Notes: generated by a model from the letters alone, not told the origin. 64,000 nucleotides of DNA from Duganella alba (GCF_009674495.1 NZ_WKJN01000004.1:246173-310172), one strand, 5' to 3'; shown: positions 7,542 to 17,653, counted from the first letter of the stretch. Numbers and translations: made by a program.

Positions 7542-9689
7542 TTAGATTACTTTAAAGCCGTGTGTCCCATCCTTGTCCAATTGCGCCACCAGTCCAAATT
7601 CCCAGTCGAGATACGCCTGCATCGCCTCGGCGCGGTTGTCCGTGCCCTCGTAAGGACGGCGGTAGCGGTCGATCAGCGGCGACGCCAGCCGCGTTGCGCC
7701 CGATTCAACCGGCTTGCCGGCTGCAAGCCACGCGGCCGTGCCGCCCGTCAGCACCAGCACGGGCAGCCTGGTCAGCACGCGCAGGTCTGCGGCCACATAG
7801 CGCGTCAGCAGGCTGGTGCCGCAGGTCAGCACATAACGCTGCACACCATCCGGCAGTTGCGTCAGCGCCGTTGCTAATTGCGAGCGTAACGTGAACCAGG
7901 CACCGGGGATATGGCGCTTCTGATAGTTGACGCCGGAGGTGAAGTCCAGTACCGCAATCTGCTGCGGTGCAGTATCCAGCCACTCCGCCAGCGTGTCGAC
8001 GCTGATTTCGTCCACTGCCGGATGCGGCGGCAGTTCGTCCTGCCAGGCGCCGGTGACGCTGAAATCGGCGGCTTGCAAGCCATCGACAACGTAGACATCG
8101 TTGTTCATCTGCTTGAGCCAGTGCGCGGTGAGATTGGCGCGCACGCCGTCACTGTCGGCCAGCACGATGCGTGCGCCGCGCACCGGCGCGAACTGTTCGG
8201 TTTCCTGCACCAGCTGGCCGCCCGGCGCGGAACGGAAGTGTAGCAGCCTGCCGTCGCCGTACTCATTCGGGCTGCGGATATCAAAAAAGTAGTTGGTGCG
8301 CACGCGGTCCGCATGCAGTTTGCTCAACTGCGCACGGTCCAGCCGCTTCACGCCGGCGCGGTCGGCCAGCGCGCGCGCATCGTGCGCCGCCGTCTGCCGG
8401 TTGGCTTCCGAGGCAGCCGGATAGCTGCGCGACTGGCCATGTTCCAGCTGCTGTTGCGCCAGCGTCCAGCCAATGGTGCCGTTGCGCAGCGCCGACACCG
8501 GATTCGGCACGCCGGCATTGATCAGCGACTGCGTGCCGATGATGCTGCGCGTGCGTCCGGCGCAATTGACGATGATGCGGGTGGTCGGATCAGGCGCCAG
8601 CTCGCGCGCGCGCAAGGCCAGCTCCGCGCCCGGCACGCTGATGCTGCCGGGGATGCTCATGGTCTGGTATTCGTCGTAGCGGCGCGCATCGAGAATGACG
8701 ATGTTCTCGCCCTGGTCGATCAGCGCCTTCACCTCGGGTGCGGACAGGGATGGCGTATGACGCTCATGCTCCACCAGTTCGCCGAACGATTTGCTCGGCA
8801 CATTCACGTCGCGGAACAACTCGCCGCCGGCGTCGCGCCAGCCTTGCAGGCCGCCTTCGAGCAGCGCCACATTGGTGTAGCCCAGTTGGTGCAGCCGCAG
8901 CGCCGACGGCAGCGCCAGCCCCTCGCCGTCGTCCAGCACCACGATGGGCGCGTCGCGGCGCGGCAGCTTGGTGTAGGCATCGACCTCGATGCGGCCATAC
9001 GGGAAGTTGGCGGCGAACAGCGGGTGCGACTGCGCGTGCGGATCTTCTTCGCGCACGTCCAGCAGCGCGACTTCGCGGCCGGCCAGCAGGTCCGCCCTCA
9101 CCTGCCCGTAGCTGCGGAACGGGATCTGCGGCGCATAGCCGGAGCGGAACGGCTTGACCTGGCCGTCCAGCGTGAACACGTGGCGGTCCACCTCGCCGAT
9201 GTCCGCGCCATACACGTGGATGCCGATCGACACGCGGTCGCTGTAGGCGTTGTAGACCTGGTGAATATCGCCGAGCGTCGGCGACACCGCCACCACGGTG
9301 CCGGTCTCCAGCCGCTGCGGTTCGCCGTGACGCGCCAGCGTGCCATCCGCATTGCGGCGGAAGTCATGCGACACCTCGGCGCCGCGCAGCAGTCCGATCA
9401 GGCCCCAGACGGTGTGGTCGTGAATCGGCGTCGACTGGCCCGGTCCCCAGACAAAGCTGACCACCGAAAAGCGCGCCGCCGGATCGCGGTACAGCAGATA
9501 CTGGCGGTAGAACTGCGGATGCGGCGCGGCCGCTTCCGGCGGCAACCAGTCGTCATGCGCCACCAGCTCGCGCAGCGCGGCCGAGCCCTGCTCGACGATC
9601 TGTGACTCGTCCTTGCCGATCACGGCGTCCAGCTGGTTGACAAAATGCCGCAGGCGCGGCGGCAGATCGTGTTGTTGTGCTTCACTCAT
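7542..9689 (-). CDS. Cysteine-dioxygenase-type cupin fused to four rhodanese domains
   Basis: 715 residues. About residues 1-180 form a cysteine dioxygenase-like cupin with the HDHTVWG iron-ligand pattern near 80 and a later GDIHQV histidine. Four rhodanese-like repeats follow, starting near 187, 295, 430 and 555. In repeats 2 (VNCAGRTRS) and 4 (LTCGTSLL) the active-site Cys is present. In repeats 1 (LDDGEGL) and 3 (LADSDGV) Asp occupies the loop, so these are probably inactive partners. The expected chemistry is thiol oxidation coupled to sulfane-sulfur transfer, cytoplasmic. Start at 9689 has an excellent AAGGAGG. It is the last gene of the organosulfur operon, which suggests it handles the released reduced sulfur. 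Confidence 0.85.
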   Translation of the reverse strand: MSEAQQHDLPPRLRHFVNQLDAVIGKDESQIVEQGSAALRELVAHDDWLPPEAAAPHPQFYRQYLLYRDPAARFSVVSFVWGPGQSTPIHDHTVWGLIGLLRGAEVSHDFRRNADGTLARHGEPQRLETGTVVAVSPTLGDIHQVYNAYSDRVSIGIHVYGADIGEVDRHVFTLDGQVKPFRSGYAPQIPFRSYGQVRADLLAGREVALLDVREEDPHAQSHPLFAANFPYGRIEVDAYTKLPRRDAPIVVLDDGEGLALPSALRLHQLGYTNVALLEGGLQGWRDAGGELFRDVNVPSKSFGELVEHERHTPSLSAPEVKALIDQGENIVILDARRYDEYQTMSIPGSISVPGAELALRARELAPDPTTRIIVNCAGRTRSIIGTQSLINAGVPNPVSALRNGTIGWTLAQQQLEHGQSRSYPAASEANRQTAAHDARALADRAGVKRLDRAQLSKLHADRVRTNYFFDIRSPNEYGDGRLLHFRSAPGGQLVQETEQFAPVRGARIVLADSDGVRANLTAHWLKQMNNDVYVVDGLQAADFSVTGAWQDELPPHPAVDEISVDTLAEWLDTAPQQIAVLDFTSGVNYQKRHIPGAWFTLRSQLATALTQLPDGVQRYVLTCGTSLLTRYVAADLRVLTRLPVLVLTGGTAAWLAAGKPVESGATRLASPLIDRYRRPYEGTDNRAEAMQAYLDWEFGLVAQLDKDGTHGFKVI

Positions 9690-9702
9690 CGTACTTTCCT
9701 CC

Positions 9703-11031
9703 TTACGCAGCCTGGCGGCGTGCTGCGGTGTTGCGGTTTTCCGGCACATCCAGTCCCAGATTACCACGTAAGGTATGGTGTTCATACTCCTTGCGGAACA
9801 GGCCGCGCTGCTGCAGGACCGGCACCACTTCGGACACGAAAGCGTCCAGCTGGCGTGGCAGCGATTCGAACAGGATGAAGCCGTCGGCAGCGCCGCCGTT
9901 GAACCAGTGCTCGATGGCGTCGGCCACCTGCACGCCGGTGCCGACGAATTCGCGGCGCGGGCTGGCGTAGCGCAGCGCGGTTTCGCGCAGGGTCAGGTTC
10001 TCTTCGCGCGCGGTGCGGATGATGCGTTCGGAAGAGCTGCGGTTGCTCTCGGCGCCGAAGTGACCGATGTCCGGGAACGGGCCGTCCAGCGGATACTGGC
10101 TCAGGTCATGTTCGTTGAAGGAACGGGCCAGCGCCACCAGCGCATCTTCCACGCGGATCAGGCTCACGGCTTCCCTGTACAAGCGCTCGGCGTCTTCCTC
10201 GGTGCGGCCGACGATGGCGCGCAATGCCGGCAGCACGTTCAGGCGCTCCGGCGCGCGGCCAAAGGCGGCGGCGCGACGCTTGATATCGGCGTAGTAGGCC
10301 TGCGATGCTTCAAACGACGAGTTCTCGGTGAAGAAAGCATCCGCATAACGGGCCGAGAAATTGCGGCCGTCTTCGGAGGCGCCGGCCTGGAAGATCACCG
10401 GCTGGCCTTGCGGCGAGCGGCTGATGTTCAGCGGGCCGCGCACCGAGAAGAATTCGCCCTTGTGGTTCAGCGTATGCAGCTTGGACGGTTCGAAGAACTC
10501 GCCGCTGGCCTTGTCGCGCGTGAGCGCATCGTCTTCCCACGAGTCCCACAGGCCCTGCACCGTTTCAAGATGCTCGGCGGCGATGCGGTAGCGGACTTCA
10601 TGTGGCGGGTGCGTCGGCTTGCCATAGTTTTCGGCGCTGCCCGACAGCCAGGAAGTGACCACGTTCCAGCCGGCTCGGCCCTTGCTGATATGGTCCAGCG
10701 ACGCGAACTGGCGCGCCACCGTGTATGGCTCGCTGTAGCTGACGGTCAGCGTGCCCACCAGGCCGATGTTCCGCGTTGCTGTCGCCAGCGCCGACAGGAT
10801 GGTCAGCGGCTCGAAGCGGTTCAGGTAATGCGGGCTGGATTTTTCGGTGATGTGCACGCTGTCGGCCACGAACAGGAAGTCGAACTTGGCCTGCTCCGCC
10901 AGTTTGGCCTGGCGCAGATAGAAGTCGATATTGGTGCTGGCCGTCGGATCGGCGTCCGGATGCCGCCAGTCGCCCCAGCCGGGACCAACGCCGTGCAGGA
11001 TGAAGCCGAGTTTCAGTTGTCGAGTGCTCAT
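9703..11031 (-). CDS. LLM-class FMN-dependent monooxygenase, NtaA/SnaA/DszA type
   Basis: 442 residues, a flavin-dependent TIM-barrel enzyme of the bacterial luciferase superfamily. The start [20 protein letters not shown], the segment [21 protein letters not shown] and the C-terminal [20 protein letters not shown] are characteristic of the NtaA/SnaA/DszA (nitrilotriacetate/sulfone monooxygenase) subgroup. Such enzymes need FMNH2 from a separate reductase, which is not encoded in the window. AAGGAG precedes the ATG. Within this operon a role in C-S bond cleavage is more likely than nitrilotriacetate use, but that is inference. Confidence 0.87.
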   Translation of the reverse strand: MSTRQLKLGFILHGVGPGWGDWRHPDADPTASTNIDFYLRQAKLAEQAKFDFLFVADSVHITEKSSPHYLNRFEPLTILSALATATRNIGLVGTLTVSYSEPYTVARQFASLDHISKGRAGWNVVTSWLSGSAENYGKPTHPPHEVRYRIAAEHLETVQGLWDSWEDDALTRDKASGEFFEPSKLHTLNHKGEFFSVRGPLNISRSPQGQPVIFQAGASEDGRNFSARYADAFFTENSSFEASQAYYADIKRRAAAFGRAPERLNVLPALRAIVGRTEEDAERLYREAVSLIRVEDALVALARSFNEHDLSQYPLDGPFPDIGHFGAESNRSSSERIIRTAREENLTLRETALRYASPRREFVGTGVQVADAIEHWFNGGAADGFILFESLPRQLDAFVSEVVPVLQQRGLFRKEYEHHTLRGNLGLDVPENRNTAARRQAA

Positions 11032-11056
11032 AGTGATGCTCCTTTATTGGGTATAG

Positions 11057-12064
11057 TCAGGCGGGCTGGAACAGGCTGGGGTCGACCAGCTTGCTCGCGT
11101 CGACCCGGCGCGGGAATAATTTGGCTTCGTAAAAGGTGTCTGCGACTTCCTGCAACTGGCGGACGATTTCGCCATCGACAGCGCGCAGTTGTGGCCTGTC
11201 ACGACTGACCGCCAGCTTGGCCACGTCGGGCGGCAGTCCGGTCAGGCGTTGGAACACGGCGTAATACTCCTCAGGGTGGGCATTGGCCCAGACGTTGGAT
11301 TGCGCCAGGCGGCGCAGCACGTCGGCCAGGGCGGCGCGCTTGCCCGCATCGGCCAGCGCGGCGTCCGATGCGGCGATCACGCCGATGCCGGAATTGATGC
11401 CGACGCCGTCGCGCAGCACGCGCGCGCCGCGTATCTCGGCCGCTGCCTGATAGGTGCCGAAAGTGGCCCAGGCTTCGATCTTCCCGCTGGAGAAGGCGAC
11501 AGCGGCGTCGCTGGGCAGCAGGAAGCCGGTGTTGACATCCTGCGGTTTCAGGCCCGCTTCACGCAAGGCGCCAAACAGCAGGAAGTGCGCCACGCTGCCG
11601 CGCGCGGACGAGACGATGACGTTGCGGCCCTTCAGGTCCGCCACCGTCTTGATCGGTGAATCCGGCGGCACCAGAATGGCCACGCCGGTCGGCGACGACA
11701 CGCTGGCCACCACCACCTTGACGCGTGCGCCGCCTGCCGCTGCCGCCAGCGCCGGGGTGTCGGCCGCCATGGCGGTGTCCACGTCGCCGGAGACGACCGC
11801 TTCAAACAGCGGCGCCGCGCCCTGGAAGCTGGCCCACTGGATTTTGTATGGCACGTCTTTCAGCACGCCGGCCGCTTCGGCCTTGGTCTGCAACAGCTTG
11901 ACCTGGTCGCCCAGCACCAGCGTGACCTTGGACAGGTCGGGCGTCGCCCCAGCTGCGCCGGCGCCCACGCCGGGTACGCCGGACTTGCCGCAGGCGCCAA
12001 GCAACACGGCCGCCGGCAGCATCGCCAGCAACCGCCGACGGACGTGATCCGGATCAGAAGACAT
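11057..12064 (-). CDS. SsuA-like sulfonate ABC transporter substrate-binding lipoprotein
   Basis: 335 residues. The N-terminus has RRRLLAMLPAAVLLGACG with a lipobox LGAC (Cys at about 25), so the mature protein is probably membrane-anchored in the periplasm. The body is the NMT1/SsuA fold: SSPTGVAILVPPDSPIKTVADLKGRNVIVSSARGS around residues 120-155 and a GKIEAWATFGTYQAAAE segment near 195. The start at 12064 overlaps the end of the receptor gene upstream by 11 bases; the ATG at 12022 is an alternative. It is the first of two binding proteins in an operon that encodes only one permease. Confidence 0.87.
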   Translation of the reverse strand: MSSDPDHVRRRLLAMLPAAVLLGACGKSGVPGVGAGAAGATPDLSKVTLVLGDQVKLLQTKAEAAGVLKDVPYKIQWASFQGAAPLFEAVVSGDVDTAMAADTPALAAAAGGARVKVVVASVSSPTGVAILVPPDSPIKTVADLKGRNVIVSSARGSVAHFLLFGALREAGLKPQDVNTGFLLPSDAAVAFSSGKIEAWATFGTYQAAAEIRGARVLRDGVGINSGIGVIAASDAALADAGKRAALADVLRRLAQSNVWANAHPEEYYAVFQRLTGLPPDVAKLAVSRDRPQLRAVDGEIVRQLQEVADTFYEAKLFPRRVDASKLVDPSLFQPA

Positions 12065-14552
12065 ACGTCACCTTGCCGTAGTAGTAAGCACCGCTTGGCG
12101 CAAACGGCGCAGGACCGTACACAAAGCTGTTACCGCCAGAATTGGCATCGCCCGGACCGTTCTTGTCAGGCGTGGTGTTGAACAGATTCGCCGCTCCGAC
12201 CACCAGCTTGACCTTCTTGGTCACCGCATAGCTCAGGTCCAGATCCGTCAGCCATTTCGCGCCAAAGTGATAATCCTGCGCGCGGTTGGCGGTGGTCTGC
12301 CACAGATAGGAATCGTAACGCGTCGTTTGCACATTGGCTTCCAGATCGCCGAAGAACCAGCGCGCCGACAATATCAGCTTGGTCTTGGGCGTCGCGCTCA
12401 AGTCACCGATGCCGCCGCCGGCCGAGTAGCCGAACCACACCGAACTACCGCCAGGATTGGCGCCCAGCGCGGTAATCTGCGACGGCGTGGCGTTGATGCG
12501 CGTGACGTCGGTCTTGTTCCAGTTCAGCGCCGCGCCCCAGCGCACCAGCCCATAGCTGCCGTAGTCGCTGGTGATATCGGCCACCAGATCGGCGCCGCGC
12601 GTGCGCGTGTCGATCGCGTTGGCGAAATACTGGACCCATTCAGTACCGGTCAATCCCGCCGCGATCAAGGTCGGCGCAAACGCCGGACCAAACATATAAC
12701 CAGTGCGGACGATGCGGTCCTTCACCTTCACCTGATAGCCATCCAGCGTCACATTGATATTGTCCGCCGGCTTGAGCACCAGGCCGATGCCGAAGTTGAC
12801 CGACTTCTCGGGATCGAGATCGCGCGCGCCGAACTTGTGCGCCAGCTCCGAATCGTTGCGCAGCAGTTTGGACAAGCTCGGCCCCACCTCGCCCGTCACC
12901 GGATTGATGTTGGTACGGTTGTCGGTCTGTGAATAGCCAGTCTGCGTCAGCGACGGCGCACGGAAGCCGCTGCCCACCGTGCCGCGTATCGCCACCTTCG
13001 GCGTAAAGTCGTAACGGCTGTTGATCTTGCCGCTGGCCGTGTTGCCGGCGCTGTCGTCGTAGTGCTCAAAGCGCACCGCGCCATCGACAAACCAGTCGTC
13101 CACCGGATAAAAGCCAAGATCGTTGTACACCGCCAGCACCGTGCGGCGGATACTGGTCGCATCGGCAGGCGACAACGCCACACCGGCCTGCGCACCCACC
13201 GCCGCCGGCTTGCCGACGTTAGGATTGCCTTCCTGGTCGCCAGTCTTGAAGATGTAGCCGCCGTTGATGTAGCCCAGCGGATCGCCGGCAAAGGTCGAGA
13301 AGCGCTCGACGCGCTGTTCCAGGCCCCACGACCATTGCAGCGGCTTTTTCCAGCCGATATCCACCGCGCGGGTGAAGTCCTCGTTGGTGGTCCATTGCTC
13401 GAACTGATAAGTCGCCAGGTTATCGAAGCTGGTCGGCGACGTTGGACCCAGCGAAGGATTCAGCGTCAGGTTGCTGTACTGGCGCGCGCGGTTCTTGCCG
13501 TAGCCGGTACTCAGATCCCAGTTCCAGCCCGCCGTTTTGCCGCGCGCGCCCACATTCAGCTGATAGTCATAGGCGCTCATGTTATTGATAGCGAAATAGC
13601 CATCCGGGTAAATCTGCGCGATGGTCGCCAGGCCGTTCGGGCGGCGGAAGTTATTCCCCGCCACCGTGTTGCGCGTGCCGGCAGTGCCGAAAGCGTACAG
13701 CGTGATGTCGGCGTTATACGGCTTCTCCGCATTGAAGGCCAGGTCATAGGCCTCGATGCCAGGGTCGCCATTGTGCGCACCGTCGCGGTTCCAGGTCGCG
13801 TTCTTCGGATTGGAAGCCGGCGAATACGCCACCAGATTCGTCGATGGGAAGTTGTACCACGCCTGCCCGCGCTTGCGCGCAGCGGCGCCGATGTGCAGGA
13901 AGCCATCGTCGCCCAGCGTGAAGCCGGCGTCGCCTTCCAGTTTTTTGCTCGACAGGTCACCGTCGCCGTCTTTCAGCTTGCCGTAGCTGGCCGAAATCTC
14001 GCCGCCATGGTTGCCGGTCTTGAGAATCACGTTGACCACGCCGGCCACCGCGTCCGAACCGTATTGGGCCGCCGCACTGTCCTTCAGCACCTCGATATGG
14101 CCGATGGCGCTCAGTGGAATGGTATCCAGGTCGATGGCGTTGACGCCGCTGGTGTCGCCGCCGCCGTTGGTCAGCAGCGCACCGTTGTGGCGACGCTTGC
14201 CGTTCACCAGTACCAGCGTGTAGGCCGGTCCCAGGCCGCGATTGCTCACCGGCCGCACCACGGAATTCACGCCGGCCTGATTGGTGCCGAAGTTAAACGA
14301 CGGCAGCAGGCGCGCCAGCGCTTCGGCCAGTTCCGCGCGGCCGGTATGAATCAACTGCTCGCCGCTGATGACATCCACCGGCGCCGGGCTGTCCGTCACG
14401 GTACGCGCCTCGCCGCGCACGCCGGTCGTCACGACGACGTCCTGCACTTGTCCTACGCTGGTCTGCGCCAGTACCGGCGCACTGATGCCGCACAAGGCAA
14501 GCAACGCCAGGCTAATCGGGGTCAACGCCAACTTCTTCGAATAATGCTGCAT
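12054..14552 (-). CDS. TonB-dependent receptor of the organosulfur operon
   Basis: 832 residues: Sec signal peptide (cleaved after VLA near residue 28), a plug domain starting QDVVVTTGVRGEARTVTD, the plug signatures LVNGKRRH and AAQYGSDAVAGVVNVILK (about 125-180) and a long beta-barrel ending in TYVF. It should import a scarce substrate across the outer membrane using energy from TonB. It lies between two binding-protein genes and shortly downstream of tonB-exbB-exbD, so the substrate is likely the sulfonate or sulfur compound handled by the operon. It is clearly related to the receptor at 24613-27003. GAGAGGAAG lies upstream of the ATG. Confidence 0.93.
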   Translation of the reverse strand: MQHYSKKLALTPISLALLALCGISAPVLAQTSVGQVQDVVVTTGVRGEARTVTDSPAPVDVISGEQLIHTGRAELAEALARLLPSFNFGTNQAGVNSVVRPVSNRGLGPAYTLVLVNGKRRHNGALLTNGGGDTSGVNAIDLDTIPLSAIGHIEVLKDSAAAQYGSDAVAGVVNVILKTGNHGGEISASYGKLKDGDGDLSSKKLEGDAGFTLGDDGFLHIGAAARKRGQAWYNFPSTNLVAYSPASNPKNATWNRDGAHNGDPGIEAYDLAFNAEKPYNADITLYAFGTAGTRNTVAGNNFRRPNGLATIAQIYPDGYFAINNMSAYDYQLNVGARGKTAGWNWDLSTGYGKNRARQYSNLTLNPSLGPTSPTSFDNLATYQFEQWTTNEDFTRAVDIGWKKPLQWSWGLEQRVERFSTFAGDPLGYINGGYIFKTGDQEGNPNVGKPAAVGAQAGVALSPADATSIRRTVLAVYNDLGFYPVDDWFVDGAVRFEHYDDSAGNTASGKINSRYDFTPKVAIRGTVGSGFRAPSLTQTGYSQTDNRTNINPVTGEVGPSLSKLLRNDSELAHKFGARDLDPEKSVNFGIGLVLKPADNINVTLDGYQVKVKDRIVRTGYMFGPAFAPTLIAAGLTGTEWVQYFANAIDTRTRGADLVADITSDYGSYGLVRWGAALNWNKTDVTRINATPSQITALGANPGGSSVWFGYSAGGGIGDLSATPKTKLILSARWFFGDLEANVQTTRYDSYLWQTTANRAQDYHFGAKWLTDLDLSYAVTKKVKLVVGAANLFNTTPDKNGPGDANSGGNSFVYGPAPFAPSGAYYYGKVTYVF

Positions 14553-14574
14553 GCCTTTTCTTCCTCTCTTGTTA

Positions 14575-15567
14575 TCAGGTCAAATATTTTGCAAAGCTGT
14601 GATCCCAGATCGGCCGCACATCCACACGCCGGCCCAGCAGGCCGGCATCCGCGAACACGTCCGCCACTTTCTGTTGTGATTTGATGGCCGCGTCGTCGAC
14701 CGGTATCAATTTGTATGGCTCGCTGCGGTTCTTCACCTGGTTCAGGAAGAACTGCGCCGGCACGCCGGCGATCTGGCCGCTTTTGGCAGCCCACTTCTCC
14801 GGATTGTTGTTCATCCAGTCGTAGACTTTCGATACACGTTGCAGGTAGTCGCCTACCGCCTGGTGCTTGAGCGGATCGGCAATCGCCTGCGTCGATGCGC
14901 TGATGACGTAGTTGCCGGACAGGTAGCCTTTGGCGGTGCGCAGCACGCGCGCGCCCTGGCTCTTGGCAAATTCCACCACAAGGCCGTAGATCACCCACGC
15001 GTCCACCTGTCCGCTCTTGAAGGCGGCCAGTCCGTCCTGCGGCGGCAAGGCCACCGGCTGGATGTCCTTGAAGGTCAGCCCGTTTTCCTTCAGCAGCTGG
15101 ATCAGGAAGTAGTGCGACGTGGTGGAGCGCACATAGCCGATGCGCTTGCCCTTGAACTGCGCCGGATCGGTGATGGTGGAATTCTTCGGCACCAGCACCA
15201 CCTGGTTGTTCACATCGCCGCGCAGCACAGCGATGACCTTCAGCGGCGCGGCGCTGGCCGCCGCGAAGATCGGCGGAATCTCGCTCATGCCGCCGAAATC
15301 CAGTGAGCCGGAAGACATGGCTTCCACGATCAGGTTCCCGCCCGAGAATTCCGCCACCGCCGTCTTGTACGGGATGTCTGCAACACCGGCCTCGTTGAAG
15401 TAGTAGCTGTCGCCGCCCTTGTAGGTGCCGACACGCAGCGTGGTATCGCGCAGTTGCGCCGCCGTGGCGCGGGTGGCGTTGCTCCAGCCTGCGAGCAGGA
15501 CCGCCATCGCCGCGCCGTTTCTCAGAAATTGACGGCGAGCGCCGCCCTTCGAAGTCATCGAATCCAT
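14575..15567 (-). CDS. SsuA-like ABC transporter substrate-binding protein (Tat-type signal)
   Basis: 330 residues. The N-terminus GARRQFLRNGAAMAVLLAGW carries a twin-arginine-like RRxFLR motif and a short hydrophobic core. The mature part shows the NMT1/SsuA fold, with YFNEAGVADIPYKTAVAEFSGGN, SLDFGGMSEIP and a KSGQVDAWVIYGLVVEFAKS segment near residue 200. It should deliver an aliphatic sulfonate or related anion to the single permease of the operon. Two adjacent ATGs (15570 and 15567) follow AAGG; the second has the better 7-base spacing. It is a paralogue of the lipoprotein at 11057-12064. Confidence 0.87.
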   Translation of the reverse strand: MDSMTSKGGARRQFLRNGAAMAVLLAGWSNATRATAAQLRDTTLRVGTYKGGDSYYFNEAGVADIPYKTAVAEFSGGNLIVEAMSSGSLDFGGMSEIPPIFAAASAAPLKVIAVLRGDVNNQVVLVPKNSTITDPAQFKGKRIGYVRSTTSHYFLIQLLKENGLTFKDIQPVALPPQDGLAAFKSGQVDAWVIYGLVVEFAKSQGARVLRTAKGYLSGNYVISASTQAIADPLKHQAVGDYLQRVSKVYDWMNNNPEKWAAKSGQIAGVPAQFFLNQVKNRSEPYKLIPVDDAAIKSQQKVADVFADAGLLGRRVDVRPIWDHSFAKYLT

Positions 15568-15589
15568 CATCCAACCTTGTTTGAGTGAG

Positions 15590-16012
15590 TTATTGTGCGG
15601 GTTGTTCCGACACCAGCGCGATGCGGGCGTAGCCGGCATCATTGAGCGTGCCCATGGTCTTGACGATACGGCCGTAAGCCAGCGCCTGGTCGCCGCGCAG
15701 ATGGATGCGACGTTCCTTGTCGCCGTCCGCTTCCTTATCCATCAAGGGCAGCAGCGTTTCCGGCGTGGCGGCGGTCTGGTTGACGTAGACCGTGCCTTCG
15801 GCATTGATGCTGACCACGATCGGCGGCTTCGGTTCCTGCAAGGGCTTGGCGTTGGAGGTCGGCAGGTCGACCTTGACGCCGGCCGTCATCATCGGCGCCG
15901 CCACCATGAAGACGATCAGCAGCACCAGCATCACATCAACCAGCGGCGTGACGTTGATGTCGCTGACCGGCGTTGGACGGCTTGCGGGACCGGAGGAGAG
16001 ACGCCCCCCCAT
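15590..16012 (-). CDS. exbD: ExbD/TolR-family biopolymer transport protein
   Basis: 140 residues. A short cytoplasmic N-terminus is followed by SDINVTPLVDVMLVLLIVFM at about 17-36, a single membrane helix with the proton-relay Asp of ExbD, then a periplasmic domain with RRIHLRGDQALAYGRIVKTM. It works with ExbB as the proton-driven motor that energises TonB. It is one base downstream of exbB, so coupled translation is likely. ExbD rather than TolR is favoured because tonB, and not tolA, is next to it. Confidence 0.92.
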   Translation of the reverse strand: MGGRLSSGPASRPTPVSDINVTPLVDVMLVLLIVFMVAAPMMTAGVKVDLPTSNAKPLQEPKPPIVVSINAEGTVYVNQTAATPETLLPLMDKEADGDKERRIHLRGDQALAYGRIVKTMGTLNDAGYARIALVSEQPAQ

Positions 16013-16013
16013 G

Positions 16014-16799
16014 TCAGGCTCCCTGCGCCGCCAGCGGCGTCACGTTATGGCCGGAGCGGTCGGCCTTGGCCGGCGCCACTTCCACATTCTCCACTTGCGA
16101 CTCACCTGCTTCCAGCTGGCGCGAAAGCTGCACTTCCACCAGGCCGACCAGCGTGGACAAGCGGCTGGCGTAGTTATTCAGGTCGCCGGAAGCGCGGTTG
16201 TAGGCCACCACCGCAGGAATCGCGGCCACCAGCCCAAGCGCCGTGGCGAACAACGCCTCCGCAATCCCCGGCGCTACCACGGCCAGGCTGGTGTTGTTAC
16301 TGGCCGCGATACCCTGGAAGGCGTTCATGATGCCCCACACGGTGCCGAACAGGCCGACGAAGGGCGCGACCGAACCGACCGTCGCCAGCACCGACAGGCC
16401 GCGCTGCAACTGCTCCACTTCCACGTTGCTGGCGATCTGGCCGACGCGATTGATGCGCTCCTTCAGGCTGTCGCGTCCCGAGGCTTCTTTTTGCAGATGC
16501 TGGCGGTGCGTGGTGTGCCATTCATCGAGGATGGCGTGGTAGATGCGGGCGAACGGATCTTGCGTATGCTGCTTCAGTTCCTGCGCCAGCCGGCCCAGCG
16601 AACGCTGTCCGGCCAGTGCCGCCGTCCAGGTGATGGCGTTGCGGCGCAGCCGCGCAAAACGCAGCAGCTTGTCGATGATGACGCCCCAGCTGACCAGCGA
16701 GGCCAGTGCCAGCAGGACGAGGATGGATTTGACGATCACGTCGGCCTGCTCGAACAGCTCCAGCGGCGTCAGGTGGGCGGCGACTTGGGTAGCACTCAT
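16014..16799 (-). CDS. exbB: ExbB/TolQ-family proton channel protein
   Basis: 261 residues with three membrane segments: about 27-45 (SILVLLALASLVSWGVIID), 135-155 (LSVLATVGSVAPFVGLFGTVW) and 175-200 (EALFATALGLVAAIPAVVAYN). The last two are the signature helices of MotA/TolQ/ExbB proton channels. It forms the pentameric channel around the ExbD dimer. Encoded between tonB (12 bases upstream) and exbD (one base downstream), forming a complete TonB energy module inside the sulfur operon. Confidence 0.93.
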   Translation of the reverse strand: MSATQVAAHLTPLELFEQADVIVKSILVLLALASLVSWGVIIDKLLRFARLRRNAITWTAALAGQRSLGRLAQELKQHTQDPFARIYHAILDEWHTTHRQHLQKEASGRDSLKERINRVGQIASNVEVEQLQRGLSVLATVGSVAPFVGLFGTVWGIMNAFQGIAASNNTSLAVVAPGIAEALFATALGLVAAIPAVVAYNRASGDLNNYASRLSTLVGLVEVQLSRQLEAGESQVENVEVAPAKADRSGHNVTPLAAQGA

Positions 16800-16811
16800 G
16801 GCGGTTCCTTG

Positions 16812-17642
16812 TTAGTTAATTTTAAAGACGATGTTCCCGGCCAGCAGATAGCTGCTGCCGCCCAGATCGGGCAGGCGAGGGAAAGGCGCGGCACGGCGGA
16901 TGGCGTCGCGCGCCGCTTCGTCCAGCGCTTCCACGCCGGACGACTGGATATCGAAGGAAACCAGCGAACCATCGGGATTGAGCGTCAGGCGGTAGCTGAC
17001 CTTGCCCTGCTGGCGGCGCATCTTCGCTTCGCGCGGATAGTCCGCGTTGCGGTTGATGCGGGCGTACACCTGGTTGACGTAGTCGGTCGGGATGCCTTCG
17101 GTGCTGATCTGTTTCGGCGCGGGCGCCGCCTGCGGTGCCGGCTGCGCTGGCGCCGGTGGCGCAGGCGTTACCGGACCGGGAGGCGCAACGTGCACCGGCG
17201 GCGCTGGCGGCGTGTACGTCTCCGCCTGTGCAGCCGAGGCTTCCACGGTTTTCGGCGCCGGCTGCGGCGGCGCTGCCGGTTTGGGCGGCGCCAGTGCAAC
17301 CGGCTTTTCCTTCACCGGCTCCGGCTTCGGCGGCGTGATCTGCTTCGGCTCCGGCATGATGCGGATCAGCTCTATCACCGGCGGCGGCGCCGGTGGCCTC
17401 ACAACGCCGCTGGACCAGCCCCAGATCGCCAACAGCGCCGCGCCGTGGATCGCCACCGTGGCGACGGCGCCCGGACGGCGCAGCCAGTGCTGCTTGCTGC
17501 CCAGGTCCAGGTAGGACGTGGCGAAACCGGCGCTGACGCTCGCGGCCAGGGCTGCCGGACCCACAGGTGCGGCGTTGACGGCCGCGCCATGCTGCTCATC
17601 GGCGGCGTAGGTGTCATTCAGTGATAGCGTTGCGCTGGTCAT
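16812..17642 (-). CDS. tonB: TonB energy-transducing protein
   Basis: 276 residues. Cytoplasmic N-terminus of about 55 residues, one membrane helix (VATVAIHGAALLAIWGW, about 62-78), then a long Pro/Ala/Lys-rich periplasm-spanning stretch (PEPKQITPPKPEPVKEKP and onward, about 90-190) and a C-terminal TonB domain (YPREAKMRRQQGKVSYRLTL near 210-230). It connects the ExbBD motor to outer-membrane receptors. Start at 17642 is set by GAGGAG 6 bases upstream; a longer frame to 17696 would overlap the aldolase gene. Being in this operon it may serve the operon's own receptor. Confidence 0.92.
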   Translation of the reverse strand: MTSATLSLNDTYAADEQHGAAVNAAPVGPAALAASVSAGFATSYLDLGSKQHWLRRPGAVATVAIHGAALLAIWGWSSGVVRPPAPPPVIELIRIMPEPKQITPPKPEPVKEKPVALAPPKPAAPPQPAPKTVEASAAQAETYTPPAPPVHVAPPGPVTPAPPAPAQPAPQAAPAPKQISTEGIPTDYVNQVYARINRNADYPREAKMRRQQGKVSYRLTLNPDGSLVSFDIQSSGVEALDEAARDAIRRAAPFPRLPDLGGSSYLLAGNIVFKIN

Positions 17643-17653
17643 GGCGATTCTCC

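Noticed and set aside
9703..11031. Nitrilotriacetate monooxygenase as the specific function
   Set aside because: The subgroup name is shared by many enzymes; context is organosulfur and there is no other nitrilotriacetate gene, so only the broader class is claimed.
11057..12064. Nitrate or thiamine-precursor (NMT1/ThiY) binding protein instead of sulfonate
   Set aside because: The fold is shared, but the operon contains SsuD- and DszA-like monooxygenases and a rhodanese fusion and no nitrate or thiamine genes, so sulfonate is the better reading.
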